From the NCBI RefSeq assembly GCF_025753795.1, contig NZ_JAOWPS010000017.1, positions 1 through 40,579 on the forward strand: a stretch of 40,579 bases of DNA. Direction: 5' to 3'. Source of the stretch: Mesorhizobium sp. YC-39. Its GTDB lineage: Bacteria > Pseudomonadota > Alphaproteobacteria > Rhizobiales > Rhizobiaceae. Within the stretch, counting starts at the first letter, position 1; each line of letters begins with the position of its first letter. Under the pieces are notes generated by a model. The model did not search any database, was not told the DNA's origin, and worked only from the letters and a program-made list of their open reading frames with translations. Positions 1 through 8,331 of the stretch are shown here, piece after piece. The position numbers and the translations under genes were made by a program.

Positions 1-122
1 CGCAAACATCGCACATTTAGGGGTCAGTTCACAAACATGGGACAATATCTATGTCGCCAAGCCTTTGCGCGGACTCAGTCTCCGCTGCGCGCCGATTCAC
101 GAAACTCGTCGCACCGACACTT

Positions 123-1213
123 GAACTGCGACTTTGCAGCGATACCAATGACCTATCGCATGCAAGGAACCGTAGATGAAACGCACCTACTCCCAGATCG
201 ATTTGGATGAACGCCGCAAGATCGAGCGCTGGCGCCAGGCTGGCGTCAGTGTTGATGCGATTGCTGAGAAGCTTGGCCGCCATCGCTCGACGATCTTCCG
301 CGAGATCGCGCGCAACAAGTTCGAGGATCGGGAGATGCCGGATCTGACCGGCTATTTCTGTGTGGCGGCCAACAATCGGTCCAGGGAACGCCGCAGCCGT
401 TTTCGCAAACTGGTTCGGCATCCGAAGCTTCGCGCATCGATCATCGAGCGCATCAAGCATGGCTGGTCGCCAGAGCAGATCGCCGGTCGACTGGCTTTTG
501 AACGTAGCAGCGTCCGCGTCTGCCACGAGACGATCTATCGCTTTGCCTATTCGGCCGACGGCCAGGAGCTGAAGCTGTGGCGCTATCTTCCGGAGAGCCG
601 CGCCCGACGCCGGCGGAGGCACGTCAGGCGGCGTCATGGCCGTCGATTCAGCCCGGAACTGAGCATTTTGCATCGTCCGGACATTGTTCGGGACAGAAAG
701 CAGCTCGGACACTGGGAATGCGACCTGATCCAGTTCCGCAAGAAATTCGGCAAGGCGAACGTCACTTCGCTGGTCGAACGGGTGAGCCGCTTCACGGTCT
801 TCCTACGCAACAACGACCGGCAGTCGCGCGCGATCATGGACGGCTTGATTGACGTGCTTGGTCCCCTTCCCTATTCCGCCCGCCGATCAATCACCTTTGA
901 CCGCGGCACCGAGTTCACAGACTGGCCCTACCTTCAGGCCGGTCTCGGCGTTCAGACATGGTTCTGCGATCCGCAGGCGCCGTGGCAGAAAGGCACGGTG
1001 GAAAACACCAACCGCCGTGCTCGCAAATGGCTTCCGCGAGACACCGATCCACTGTCGATCGAGCATCGAGACCTGCACCAGGTGTGCGCCCATCTCAACT
1101 CAACGCCCCGAAAATGCCTCGGCTTCAGAACACCGGCCGAAGTCTTCCGTCAGAAGATACTGTCGGCCAATCGGTGAACGCGCTAACCTACCCTCGCTGC
1201 GCAGTCGCACTTC
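123..1213 (+). mobile_element. IS30-family insertion sequence, apparently complete
   Basis: A transposase gene is bracketed by imperfect inverted repeats. The left one is at 123-142 (GAACTGCGACTTTGCAGCGA). The right one is at 1194-1213 and, read on the minus strand, matches it at 17 of 20 positions. The resulting length, about 1.09 kb, fits the family (1.0-1.25 kb). The transposase start lies 33 bases inside the left repeat. I see no obvious target duplication. The true ends could lie a few bases further out. Confidence 0.75.
176..1177 (+). CDS. IS30-family transposase
   Basis: A 333-residue DDE transposase. The N-terminus (about residues 5-50) is the helix-turn-helix typical of IS30 proteins, with the pattern AEKLGRHRSTIFREI. 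The catalytic core shows the three acidic positions in their usual settings: the first Asp in HWECDLI (about residue 182), the second in TFDRGTEF (about 243), and the Glu in GTVENTNRR (about 278). The C-terminus carries the usual LNSTPRKCLGFRTPAEVF block. The length is normal and the frame is intact, so it may still be active. It mobilises the element delimited by the repeats at 123 and 1213. A decayed copy of a related transposase lies about 2 kb downstream at 2946-3215. Confidence 0.93.
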   Translation: MKRTYSQIDLDERRKIERWRQAGVSVDAIAEKLGRHRSTIFREIARNKFEDREMPDLTGYFCVAANNRSRERRSRFRKLVRHPKLRASIIERIKHGWSPEQIAGRLAFERSSVRVCHETIYRFAYSADGQELKLWRYLPESRARRRRRHVRRRHGRRFSPELSILHRPDIVRDRKQLGHWECDLIQFRKKFGKANVTSLVERVSRFTVFLRNNDRQSRAIMDGLIDVLGPLPYSARRSITFDRGTEFTDWPYLQAGLGVQTWFCDPQAPWQKGTVENTNRRARKWLPRDTDPLSIEHRDLHQVCAHLNSTPRKCLGFRTPAEVFRQKILSANR

Positions 1214-1246
1214 AGCGAGAACTCACACAAATACAATCAGATTCGC

Positions 1247-1747
1247 CGATACATCAAAACTCGACCTGTCGGGCTCAGCTGCAGCAAGTAGTCGAAGTCG
1301 CTGATGTTGCCCGTTAGAACGGAGAATCCCAATTTCTGTGCCTGCAGGAACAGCACGCAGTCCTGAAGCGCCCGCAGCCTGGAATCATCCTTGTAGCCTT
1401 GAAGGCGACAAAGCATTCCTGAGAGGAGCGCGGCTCGGCCCAGAACATCAGGATCCGGTGCAAAAACCCGATGGGGTGGTGTGCATCAGCTCCTGGATGG
1501 CTACGGTGGAATGATTGACCTGCCTAAGGTCGAGGATGTCGGCTGCTGCTTCAGGCGCTCGGCCCTGCAAACCGTCGATGTAGACGACCCGAAACACCCG
1601 GGCACGGCCAAAGCTATCAAGCAGATCGCGACCACGATCAGGGACATACCTCGTACTGGAGATGGCCGCCTCGCGCCCTAAATCTTCGTAGACATAAACG
1701 GCGGGGATCTTGGCGCGCGCCGAGCGAAGGCCGACGATCTGCTTCAT
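1247..1747 (-). pseudogene. PIN-domain (VapC-like) toxin remnant
   Basis: Reading the minus strand from 1747 gives a stretch with VYIDGLQGRAPE and then VNHSTVAIQELMHT, both typical of a rhizobial PIN-domain family. The frame ends at a stop near 1450. A one-base shift restores a second stretch (APDPDVLGRAALLSGML, then VLTGNISDFDYLLQL) ending at 1247; the TGNISDFD block is a PIN-type C-terminal acidic motif. The first conserved Asp of the fold, normally just before VYID, appears to be lost. With the frameshift and the missing residue this is most likely an inactive toxin. No antitoxin partner is visible beside it. The 5' limit is uncertain. Confidence 0.6.
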
Positions 1748-1989
1748 GGCGGACCTGATCCCCTGCCCGCTGACGCTGTTAGTAATGACGTTCGCGATCT
1801 CGGAGTCCCGCAGGCAGGCGGCGCCTTCGCGGTGACGATAGAGCTATTCAATTTTCTGGCGGGACTTGTCCTTGTCCTCATTCATCGCCTCGGGGCGCGG
1901 TCGTTTCCGGATAACCGGGTGCAGGGCATTCGACTTGTTTCTGCTGCCCGGCTGCCCAACAGCAACCTTCAGGATCGGATGCGCCATCA

Positions 1990-2203
1990 TGAAGTCCCTT
2001 CGGCCGTCACGCTCGGCGCGGACCAGGCCAAGCATTGTCAAGGACCTTCAGGTGCGCTGACATGGTGTTCTGCAATCAAGGCGCGAGGCGATTTCGCCGG
2101 CGGGCATGCCATCGGCACCCGCCTTAATCAGCAGGCGGAAGACTTCGAGCCGGGTATCCTAGCCAAGTGCTGCCAATGCGAGGAGAGCTGACTTTTTATC
2201 CAT
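1990..2203 (-). pseudogene. ArsR-family regulator remnant
   Basis: From the ATG at 2203 the minus strand reads MDKKSALLALAALG, a stop, then DTRLEVFRLLIKAGADG and GEIASRL. A frame change leads to QNTMSAHLKVL and another to GLVRAERDGR. In order, these are the winged-helix blocks of a small ArsR-type repressor (dimer helix, recognition helix with SAHL, wing). An in-frame TAG at codon 15 and at least two frameshifts destroy the gene, and the end after the wing is unrecognisable. No arsenic or metal resistance gene is adjacent. Confidence 0.6.
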
Positions 2204-2385
2204 TTATCCAAAAATCCGGAATTAAGGGTATTTAACGCCAACATATGACGGCCGCATGATCATAGGCAAGCAATGCGCGACCTCGTTGATGACGGATCCC
2301 TATGGCTGGGTAGCGTCGTCTGGTCCGCTTGAAATCGTCGCCGCGTTGCGCGATTGTCGAAGCTGGCCAAGGCAATGAGTACCCA

Positions 2386-2598
2386 ATGAAGCGTACCGGA
2401 AAAAAGGCGCTGCCTTTCGTGCCGACCGAAATTCACGTTAGCACTGTCATGGACGAGAGAGGCCCTCTTGGCATCCTGTCGATCCAGACAACTGAAGGCT
2501 TGTTGGATATCGCGCTAGACCGGCAGACTGCCGATACCATTGTGGACGCCATCAACACAATACGGTCAAAGCTGGATTCCGACGACAGCGGTATCTAG
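2386..2598 (+). CDS. small protein of unknown function (70 aa)
   Basis: A 70-residue product with a compact, protein-like composition: a basic start (MKRTGKKALPF), a beta-rich middle (VSTVMDERGPLGILSIQ, then EGLLDIALD) and a C-terminal helix (TADTIVDAINTIRSKL). It looks like a small alpha/beta fold, possibly the 'sensor' half of a larger family, but I do not recognise it. An upstream in-frame ATG at 2329 is possible; I prefer 2386 because the extra residues look like untranslated sequence. The gene stands alone between IS debris, so it may be a real island cargo gene or a leftover. Confidence 0.45.
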   Translation: MKRTGKKALPFVPTEIHVSTVMDERGPLGILSIQTTEGLLDIALDRQTADTIVDAINTIRSKLDSDDSGI

Positions 2599-2945
2599 TT
2601 GGCACGCGCTTGGGATACATCTCGATTGACTAAAATACGGAACGTCCAATGGACGATACCGGAACTAAAGCGGTAACGTCAGACCATTGTAAGCGAGACG
2701 CAAGACTATAGTCCTGCCGCCTTCTAGGGAAGGACGGAAGTTGATCAGCACGACATAGGGCCGCCCCGGATCAATACCGGACTGCACTCAGCAGAATATG
2801 GTGCGATCACGGAAGGCACTCCCGGATCGAGCCGAGCGCAGGTCTGTCCAAATATGTAATGGCCGGCAGACGCTATATTCTGTCAGTCCGTATTCACCTG
2901 CGTTTCACTCGGGCGGCGCCTCCTCTTCCAACACGACCTCCGACC
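2599..2945. other. gene-free stretch, nothing recognised
   Basis: About 350 bases with no convincing reading frame, repeat or regulatory site. It separates the small 70-residue gene from the decayed IS30 transposase fragment. Confidence 0.4.
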
Positions 2946-3215
2946 CTAAGCGAGGATAGTGATACATGCCCGTCCTTCTGGTATGATGGCACGATCGCCC
3001 AGCGGAGAGGTTGGGTGGTCGCATTGGGTCCGCGTCGCCACGAGACGATCGATCGCCTGGCCTATCCGGAGCGGCCGGGAGAGCTGTAGCGCAATCTTCC
3101 GGAGAGCCGCGCCCGACCGCCGTCCCTGTATTGTGCCGCCGACGGCGAATGATAAATCGGCGGCTGCGCTCGGCGACCTGCCACGCAACCGGAGACGGAC
3201 GCCTTAATCTGACGC
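2946..3215 (+). pseudogene. decayed IS30-family transposase fragment
   Basis: The stretch around 3039-3110 is nearly the same at DNA level as part of the intact transposase at 530-610: both contain cacgagacgatc and later cttccggagagccgcgcccg. The translation aligns as HETIDRLAYPE...L, a stop, then NLPESRAR, against HETIYRFAYS...LWRYLPESRAR. The sequence upstream can be read, with shifts, as the preceding SPEQIAG region. Only about a quarter of a gene remains, with stops and frame changes, so it is non-functional. Confidence 0.7.
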
Positions 3216-3283
3216 ATCGTCGACGGCGAGATGCTGCTGCCAACTTGAGCGGGTGTCGAGGCTAAGGCAGCGGCTGACCCGGC

Positions 3284-3979
3284 CTAATTGAGCCCGAGCT
3301 TTTTCTTTAGCTCCGCATTCTCCTTGCGAAGACGCTCGGCGAGCAGCTTCTTCAGGTGAGCATTCTCTTCCTCAAGCGCGATCAGATCCTTTAGCTCACC
3401 GCTGTCCGACGCGGGCGGCGTAGCCTTCTTCTTCCACTGGTAATAGGTCTGTTCCGATATGCTAGCCTGTGCTGTGGCGCTCTTGATGCTCTCGCCACGA
3501 CTAATCGATTTCTCGATCTGTAAGAGGAGTTGGCCGCGTTCCTTTGCCGAGTAAGTTTTTCGCGCGTTGCGAACTGACGCCGAAATGTCCGTCGCAGCAG
3601 GCGCCATCTTAGCGGCTGGCTTTCGAGCCGGGCGTTCTAGCTGTGCCTTGGCTGCTTTCGGCCGCGGAGTTCTCTTTTTCTTTGCGTCAGCGGCTTCTGC
3701 ATTCGCAGGCGCTTCGGTCGGGGACTGCGCTAGTTCGGCTGCCCTAAGGTCGGCCATAAGATGCTCCGCTCTTGGTTTATATCCATCTTCAACATCAATG
3801 GGTGTCACATGAGAGTCAATATGCTGACGGTTTTGCAGTCCTATCTCCTCGTTGGAATCTTTCATTGTCTCGGCGGCAATAGCGGACAGGTCGAGATCGC
3901 CCCAGATCGATCGGCTCTGTTTGCCATTGCCCCGTTTTTGTTTGACCTCCACGATAAATGGCCGGATCTGGCGCTTCAT
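3284..3979 (-). CDS. syrB: SyrB-like regulator with N-terminal extension
   Basis: A 231-residue protein whose last about 157 residues resemble the rhizobial SyrB regulators of symbiotic genes. After a Lys/Pro/Ala-rich linker (KKKRTPRPKAAKAQ) comes a conserved block with TYSAKERGQLL, SISRGESIKSA and SEQTYYQWKKK, which resembles a transposase OrfA helix-turn-helix. A leucine-zipper-like coiled coil (LIALEEENAHLKKLLAERL...LKKKLGLN) follows. There are two plausible starts, each with a good ribosome-binding site: 3979 (GGAAGAGGAA just upstream) and an internal ATG at 3757 (GGAGC about 7 bases upstream), the latter giving the usual SyrB size. The first 74 residues look like a separate conserved rhizobial segment. 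In Sinorhizobium SyrB acts against syrM; the target here is unknown. Confidence 0.7.
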   Translation of the reverse strand: MKRQIRPFIVEVKQKRGNGKQSRSIWGDLDLSAIAAETMKDSNEEIGLQNRQHIDSHVTPIDVEDGYKPRAEHLMADLRAAELAQSPTEAPANAEAADAKKKRTPRPKAAKAQLERPARKPAAKMAPAATDISASVRNARKTYSAKERGQLLLQIEKSISRGESIKSATAQASISEQTYYQWKKKATPPASDSGELKDLIALEEENAHLKKLLAERLRKENAELKKKLGLN

Positions 3980-4193
3980 TTCCTCTTCCTTGATGATAAC
4001 CGACGTGTGCGATCAGTCGTCGCTTCGTGTCATGCCGCGAAGAGTCAATGCTCCGTCCCCTCGCGTTTCCCTCGGAGCTTTATCGGACAAAACTAGCAAC
4101 AAGCAAGCGGCGTCCAACATCGCAAGCGCCGTTCGACGCTAACATGCGTCTGCTAGATTGGGCGCCCGCGCCGACAATGCCAGCGAAGCGGAG

Positions 4194-4322
4194 ATGGCCG
4201 ATCTCATTCTCGGCATCGACCCGACCCTTGAGCCCGAACGCGCCCGCGAGGCGCTTCGCAGCCATATCGACCGGGCCAACTGGATGGTGACGACTGGCTA
4301 CAAAGACCTGCTCGCCGGCTGA
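4194..4322 (+). pseudogene. short coding remnant of unknown origin
   Basis: A 42-codon frame after a stop at about 4139 reads MADLILGIDPTLEPERAREA and then SHIDRANWMVTTGYKDLLAG, with strongly protein-like composition and GC-rich third positions. The coding look continues upstream of the ATG (ARADNASEAE) without a start codon, suggesting the 3' tail of a gene whose front has been lost. I do not recognise the family. Confidence 0.3.
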
Positions 4323-4417
4323 CGCACACGCGGACGGCCACGCGTTTCAGACAGGCAAGTCTCTGTCCCCACGATTCCAGAGCGCACGGCCGCGTAGGAA
4401 AGCGCGGCGGGCGCCGG

Positions 4418-6325
4418 TCACAACGCCTTGGCATGCTGTTTTACCGCCATGTCAAGCGCCTGGCTCAGAGGCATTGCCTTGGAGAACAGGAAGCCCTGAG
4501 CGGTTCGGCAGCCAAGCTTGTGCAGGGTTTGCCGATCCGCCTCTGTTTCGACGCCCTCGGCCATGACCTCGATCCCGAGGCTCCTGCCAAGATCGATGAC
4601 CGTTTTGACAAGCAGCCGGTCCTCCCGGGATCTGGCCAAGCCGCGAATGAAGCCCTGGTCTATCTTCACCTTGCGTATCCGACTGTCCTTGAGCGATGCC
4701 AATGTGGAAAAGCCGGTGCCGAAGTCATCGAGCGCGATGGCAATGCCGGCATGGGAAAGACGTCCGAGCTTTTCGTCCACCCTGTCCGGGTCGACCGGGG
4801 ATTCTTCGGTAATCTCGATTTCGAACATCGTTGCAGGCAGGCCTTTTGCCGCCAGACCATCCAGAACCATGTCGTCGATATCGCCGGCTTCCAGTTCGCG
4901 CGGCGAAACATTCATCGCCACGCGAAGATCACGACACTCGGCTTTCACCAAGCCATCGATAAGAACACAACAGTCGGCGAAGACCGTTTGGGTCAGAAGC
5001 TCGAGCATTCCGGTGTGGCGCGCGGCTGTCATGATTTCGGGTGGAGAGATGGCACCATGAATCGGATGGGACCACCTTAGCAAGGCTTCAAAACCGATCA
5101 CGGCCCCGGTGTCGAGTTTCACGATGGGCTGGAACCAGGGTCCCAAGCTTCTCGTCTTTATCGCCGAATGAAGGTCGCGTTCGATGGACTGGCGGCGCTG
5201 CAGTTCCCTGTCGAGTTCGGCATCGAACAGGCAAAATTCGTTCCGGCCACGCCGCTTGGCCGTGTAAAGGGCGATATCGGCCCGCAACAACATTTCCGTC
5301 AGTCCCGGGCTTTCAGCCAGGTATATCCCTATCGATGCCCCGATCCGGACGGACGCCACCTCCCGATACGAGCGGGCAATCTTGGCTATGATATTGGAGG
5401 CGAGATCACTGGCAGAAAGCGAATCCCCCGCCAAGGGAAAAAACAGCACGAATTCATCGCCGCCGATGCGGGCGAGCGTTGAGCCTTCCGGTGCCTCCTC
5501 CTCTATCCGGCGGGCGATCATGACGAGCAGTTCATCACCGGTCCTGTGACCGTAGGTATCGTTGACGGATTTGAATCCGTCCAGATCAATCAGCATCGCC
5601 ACAAAGAGGCCGGCTGTGGCCTCGAACCGGCCGATGGCGTGTTCGAGGCCACGCCTGTTGAGAAGGCCCGTCAGGTGGTCCTGCCTGGAACTGGCCTCCA
5701 TTTCGGCTGCAAGCCGCTCGGCCTCATGCCTCAGGCGGCTCGCTTCGCGGAAGCGCGTTTGCCCAACAAAGGAGGCTCGCACCAGGCCGCCCAGGAAGAG
5801 CAGAACGGCAAAAGCCAGAACGCAGCCTTCGAAGTTGCCTTTTGCCAGCAAGCACCCCGCTGTGATCAGGAGCGGGGGTGTGATGAAGTTGATCGCGGCA
5901 GCGGCATATGAACTGCCGTACGTAACAGCGCCAGCTGCAATGCCAGCCAGAATGATCAGATGCAGCGGTGCGTGCGGTGTCGTGTATCCGGCCGTGAGAA
6001 CGGCAAGAAAGGACCATGCAAACCCTGCCATAAGGGCAAGAACGCCAAACCGGCGGAGCCGCTGCGAGGTCCCTGCAGAATCATCATGGCGTTCCGTTTG
6101 CCTTAGCTGATAACGGGCGAGCGCAAGGCGGCCGACATTTATCGCATTGACGACCAGGAACCAGATCGCGGCGCTAGAACCGCCGCCAGAAATAGCCTGC
6201 ACCGTCAATATAAGGCCTGACAGGACAGTGCTTATCGGCATTGACACGAAGAAGCCGGCCCTCAGGTCAGCAAGCTGATCCTGACGGATTTTGGCGTCCA
6301 GCGTGTCTTCGTTGTTCAGGTCCAT
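4418..6325 (-). CDS. membrane GGDEF-EAL cyclic-di-GMP protein
   Basis: A 635-residue inner-membrane protein. Residues about 25-190 hold five to six hydrophobic segments, followed by a short linking helix. A GGDEF domain follows with an intact signature (RIGGDEF, 288-292) and the upstream DHLTGLLNRR block. An EAL domain follows with EALLRW (413-415) and the metal/catalytic set: Asn in AMNVS, Glu in EIEITEE, the DDFGTGFS pair, Lys in KVKID, the Glu of AEGVET and the Gln of QGFLFS. Both halves look catalytically competent, so it could make or break cyclic-di-GMP; which dominates cannot be read from sequence. It is monocistronic, and the short gap to the ubiM-like gene shows no anaerobox. Likely roles are surface polysaccharide or motility control. 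Confidence 0.9.
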   Translation of the reverse strand: MDLNNEDTLDAKIRQDQLADLRAGFFVSMPISTVLSGLILTVQAISGGGSSAAIWFLVVNAINVGRLALARYQLRQTERHDDSAGTSQRLRRFGVLALMAGFAWSFLAVLTAGYTTPHAPLHLIILAGIAAGAVTYGSSYAAAAINFITPPLLITAGCLLAKGNFEGCVLAFAVLLFLGGLVRASFVGQTRFREASRLRHEAERLAAEMEASSRQDHLTGLLNRRGLEHAIGRFEATAGLFVAMLIDLDGFKSVNDTYGHRTGDELLVMIARRIEEEAPEGSTLARIGGDEFVLFFPLAGDSLSASDLASNIIAKIARSYREVASVRIGASIGIYLAESPGLTEMLLRADIALYTAKRRGRNEFCLFDAELDRELQRRQSIERDLHSAIKTRSLGPWFQPIVKLDTGAVIGFEALLRWSHPIHGAISPPEIMTAARHTGMLELLTQTVFADCCVLIDGLVKAECRDLRVAMNVSPRELEAGDIDDMVLDGLAAKGLPATMFEIEITEESPVDPDRVDEKLGRLSHAGIAIALDDFGTGFSTLASLKDSRIRKVKIDQGFIRGLARSREDRLLVKTVIDLGRSLGIEVMAEGVETEADRQTLHKLGCRTAQGFLFSKAMPLSQALDMAVKQHAKAL

Positions 6326-6435
6326 GGGCGGGTTGTCTTACCTTCCAAGGCTTCTTGGCAGGATAAGCCTATGCACACCCACTGAAGGACGGGTTAACTA
6401 TTCAGCGGTTCGAGAGCGGCAACGCTATCTGCGAT

Positions 6436-7617
6436 TCACCGCCTAAGCATGGCCGAAATGCCATGGCGGACAAAGGGAAGATATTGGGCAAGGCGAAGCC
6501 CCGCATGTCTTGCAAGCCGTGCCGCCGGGTGCTCGCCTGAGTAGAGACCGACAAGTATGTTTGTAGCATGATAGAGCGGTGCCGCCGACAGGCGTAGCCG
6601 GCTTTCGTATCTCTGGAGCATGTCGGGATCGGCAATGTCATGGCGGTCGCGACATGTTGTCATGATCTTATGGGCGAGTTGCTTCTGGCCGCTGAGGCCA
6701 ATGTTGAAGCCATGCGCGGTCACCGGGTGCATGCCAATGGCGGCGTCGCCGATGAGCGCGGCGCTCGGAGCCCAGAACCTGTGCGCCCACGTCGTGACCA
6801 GCGGATAGGCATGGCGGGTGCTTGCCAAGGTCATTTTTCCGAGGCGCCCGCGACACCGCTTCGTCAATTCCACCAGAAACGAATCGTCGTCGAAAGCAAG
6901 CAGTCTGTCAGCCTCGCTTGAGCGCAAAGTGACAAGCAGCGAGGACACGCCTTCCATGAGTGGCAACATCGCTATCGTTTGATGGTGATCGAACCATTCG
7001 ACTGCGATCTGGTGATGGGCGCGCTCGTGCCTCACCCGACAAATCAGCATCGAGCTGCCAACCCGATTGATGTCGGCGCCGATGCCGAGCAGACCGCGCG
7101 TGGCGGACAAACGCGAATCGGCTGCAACGAGAAGCCGAGCGGTCAATTGCCTGCCGTCAGAGAGCGTTATGACTGCTCCTGTCTCGCTGTTTTTGACACC
7201 AACGACCGAGTGGCCGCACAGTAACTGGACATCATCTTGCAAGCGGATGATCTTGAACAAGGCATCGCGGATCCGACAATTTGGAACCAAGAACCCGAGT
7301 GGTTCCCGAGATCCGCCGGGAGAATCGAAGCACAGCGCAAAAGGGCTCGATCCGTTGAGCACGCGCGCGCCTTGAAGTGGTGATTTGTCGGAAGCGGGGA
7401 TGGCATCCCAGACGCCGAGCTCGCGAAGAATTCTGACCGATGCGTGGGTCAGCGCGATCTCGCGACCGTCAAAAGCCGGATTTGCCAGCCTTTCGAGCGG
7501 CTGCTGTTCAATGACTGCCACCTTGAGCCGGCTCTGTGCAAGCGATGCGGCGAACGAAAGTCCGACCGGCCCGGCTCCGATGACGACGATGTCAAACCGC
7601 TCGGGGGACCCTGCCAT
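6436..7617 (-). CDS. ubiM: UbiH/UbiM-type FAD hydroxylase
   Basis: A 393-residue flavoprotein monooxygenase of the UbiH/UbiF/Coq6 group. It has an N-terminal dinucleotide fold with GAGPVG (14-19), an Asp in the middle motif (LVAADSRL, about 167) and the second FAD motif LIGDAAIGMHP (GD at 290-291). Enzymes of this group hydroxylate the ubiquinone ring using O2. The closest named type I can suggest is UbiM, found in several alphaproteobacteria, but the subtype is not certain. Its ATG overlaps the stop of the upstream small frame (TGATG), implying translational coupling. The unit is preceded by an anaerobox-like site at 7932, so it is probably expressed at low oxygen with the cbb3 oxidase. The symbol is tentative. 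Confidence 0.72.
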   Translation of the reverse strand: MAGSPERFDIVVIGAGPVGLSFAASLAQSRLKVAVIEQQPLERLANPAFDGREIALTHASVRILRELGVWDAIPASDKSPLQGARVLNGSSPFALCFDSPGGSREPLGFLVPNCRIRDALFKIIRLQDDVQLLCGHSVVGVKNSETGAVITLSDGRQLTARLLVAADSRLSATRGLLGIGADINRVGSSMLICRVRHERAHHQIAVEWFDHHQTIAMLPLMEGVSSLLVTLRSSEADRLLAFDDDSFLVELTKRCRGRLGKMTLASTRHAYPLVTTWAHRFWAPSAALIGDAAIGMHPVTAHGFNIGLSGQKQLAHKIMTTCRDRHDIADPDMLQRYESRLRLSAAPLYHATNILVGLYSGEHPAARLARHAGLRLAQYLPFVRHGISAMLRR

Positions 7618-7878
7618 CAGCGTGCCGCCATCGCGTCGGATATCTGCGTGGGATGCTGCTGGAGTTGAGCCGCTAGCCGTGGATCGACGGACCTGCGTTC
7701 CAGTGCCAGCCGCATACCCTCAGGCCACTGGGCAGAAAAATGCGCATAGATCGGCAACGAACGATGGAGCCAGGAACGCGGCTGATGGGCGCCCAGCCAA
7801 GGCAGATAGCCAGCCGGCAAGCGAGATTCTCACGTCGGCGGTTGGCTGATAGTGACGACCAAACTGTCCGTTAGACAT
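7617..7878 (-). pseudogene. small upstream ORF, apparently frameshifted
   Basis: The ATG at 7878 has a good ribosome-binding site (GGGAGAACAC) and starts MSNGQFGRHYQPTADVRISLAG, but that frame ends after 51 codons. From about 7820 the next frame is open and protein-like (YLPWLGAHQPRSWLHRSL, then AQWPEGMRLALERRSVD) to a stop that overlaps the ubiM start. Joining the two by one base gives a protein of about 86 residues translationally coupled to ubiM. I do not recognise the family. Possibilities are a recent frameshift, a sequencing error, programmed frameshifting, or translation from a TTG at 7820. Confidence 0.5.
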
Positions 7879-7931
7879 GTGTTCTCCCTTGAAAGGCTGG
7901 TCGACGAAACCATGCCGATGATGAGATAACC

Positions 7932-7945
7932 TTGATCTGGATCAG
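7932..7945 (-). promoter_or_regulatory. anaerobox (FixK/FnrN site) upstream of ubiM unit
   Basis: TTGATCTGGATCAG on the plus strand matches TTGAT-N4-ATCAA at 9 of 10 half-site positions. It lies about 55 bases upstream of the ATG at 7878, a normal distance for an activator site at about -40. Confidence 0.7.
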
Positions 7946-8175
7946 CCAGACACGACAAAGCCGGCAACGGCGGGTTCACAGTCGGCTGGTCGTTGGCCGC
8001 GGTCTGGTCAGCTCGTATTGGAATAGCGGGCTTCCCCTTCGGTGCGGCTCTTTCTTAGCAAACGTATTCTGGCAGAACGCCCACGCAGTCCTTCGAGTGA
8101 CAGCCTCAGCAGGCTGTTCCCAAGTCGACTCGGTTGACCACCGGCACCTGACAATCGTCAGCATAGCGACCTGGG

Positions 8176-8331
8176 TCAGCGTTCCGGCTTGTCGTCCCAG
8201 TCGATGAGGATGCGCTCAGCGGCCCCGTGAATATCCTCATATTGACCACTCCTCAACGCCCACAGAAAGCCGGACAGCCCAAGAGCGCCAAGGAACAGAG
8301 CTGATGGTATGAGGTAGACGAGCGTCGTCAT
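8176..8331 (-). CDS. fixS: FixS, cbb3 oxidase maturation protein
   Basis: A 51-residue protein: a single N-terminal membrane helix (LVYLIPSALFLGALGLSGFLW) followed by a short acidic cytoplasmic tail containing the family motif SGQYEDI and ending near WDDKPER. FixS/CcoS is needed to assemble active cbb3 oxidase with its haem and copper cofactors. The ATG at 8331 overlaps the fixI stop by one base (TGATG), so it is the last gene of a tightly coupled fixGHIS operon. There is no clear terminator after it; the next feature downstream is the anaerobox at 7932. Confidence 0.93.
   Translation of the reverse strand: MTTLVYLIPSALFLGALGLSGFLWALRSGQYEDIHGAAERILIDWDDKPER

Noticed and set aside
29..712. 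Long minus-strand frame (227 codons) opposite the IS30 transposase
   Set aside because: It overlaps a secure transposase gene, has no recognisable domain and looks like a GC-driven shadow.
1748..1840. Possible REP-associated (Y1) transposase scrap on the minus strand upstream of the PIN remnant
   Set aside because: Only about 20 residues (around CLRDSEIANVITNSV) are suggestive and the HUH motif is not seen.
2601..2616. Sigma54-like TGGCAC followed by TTGG near 2603
   Set aside because: The spacing is one base short of the -24/-12 consensus and no gene follows in a suitable position.
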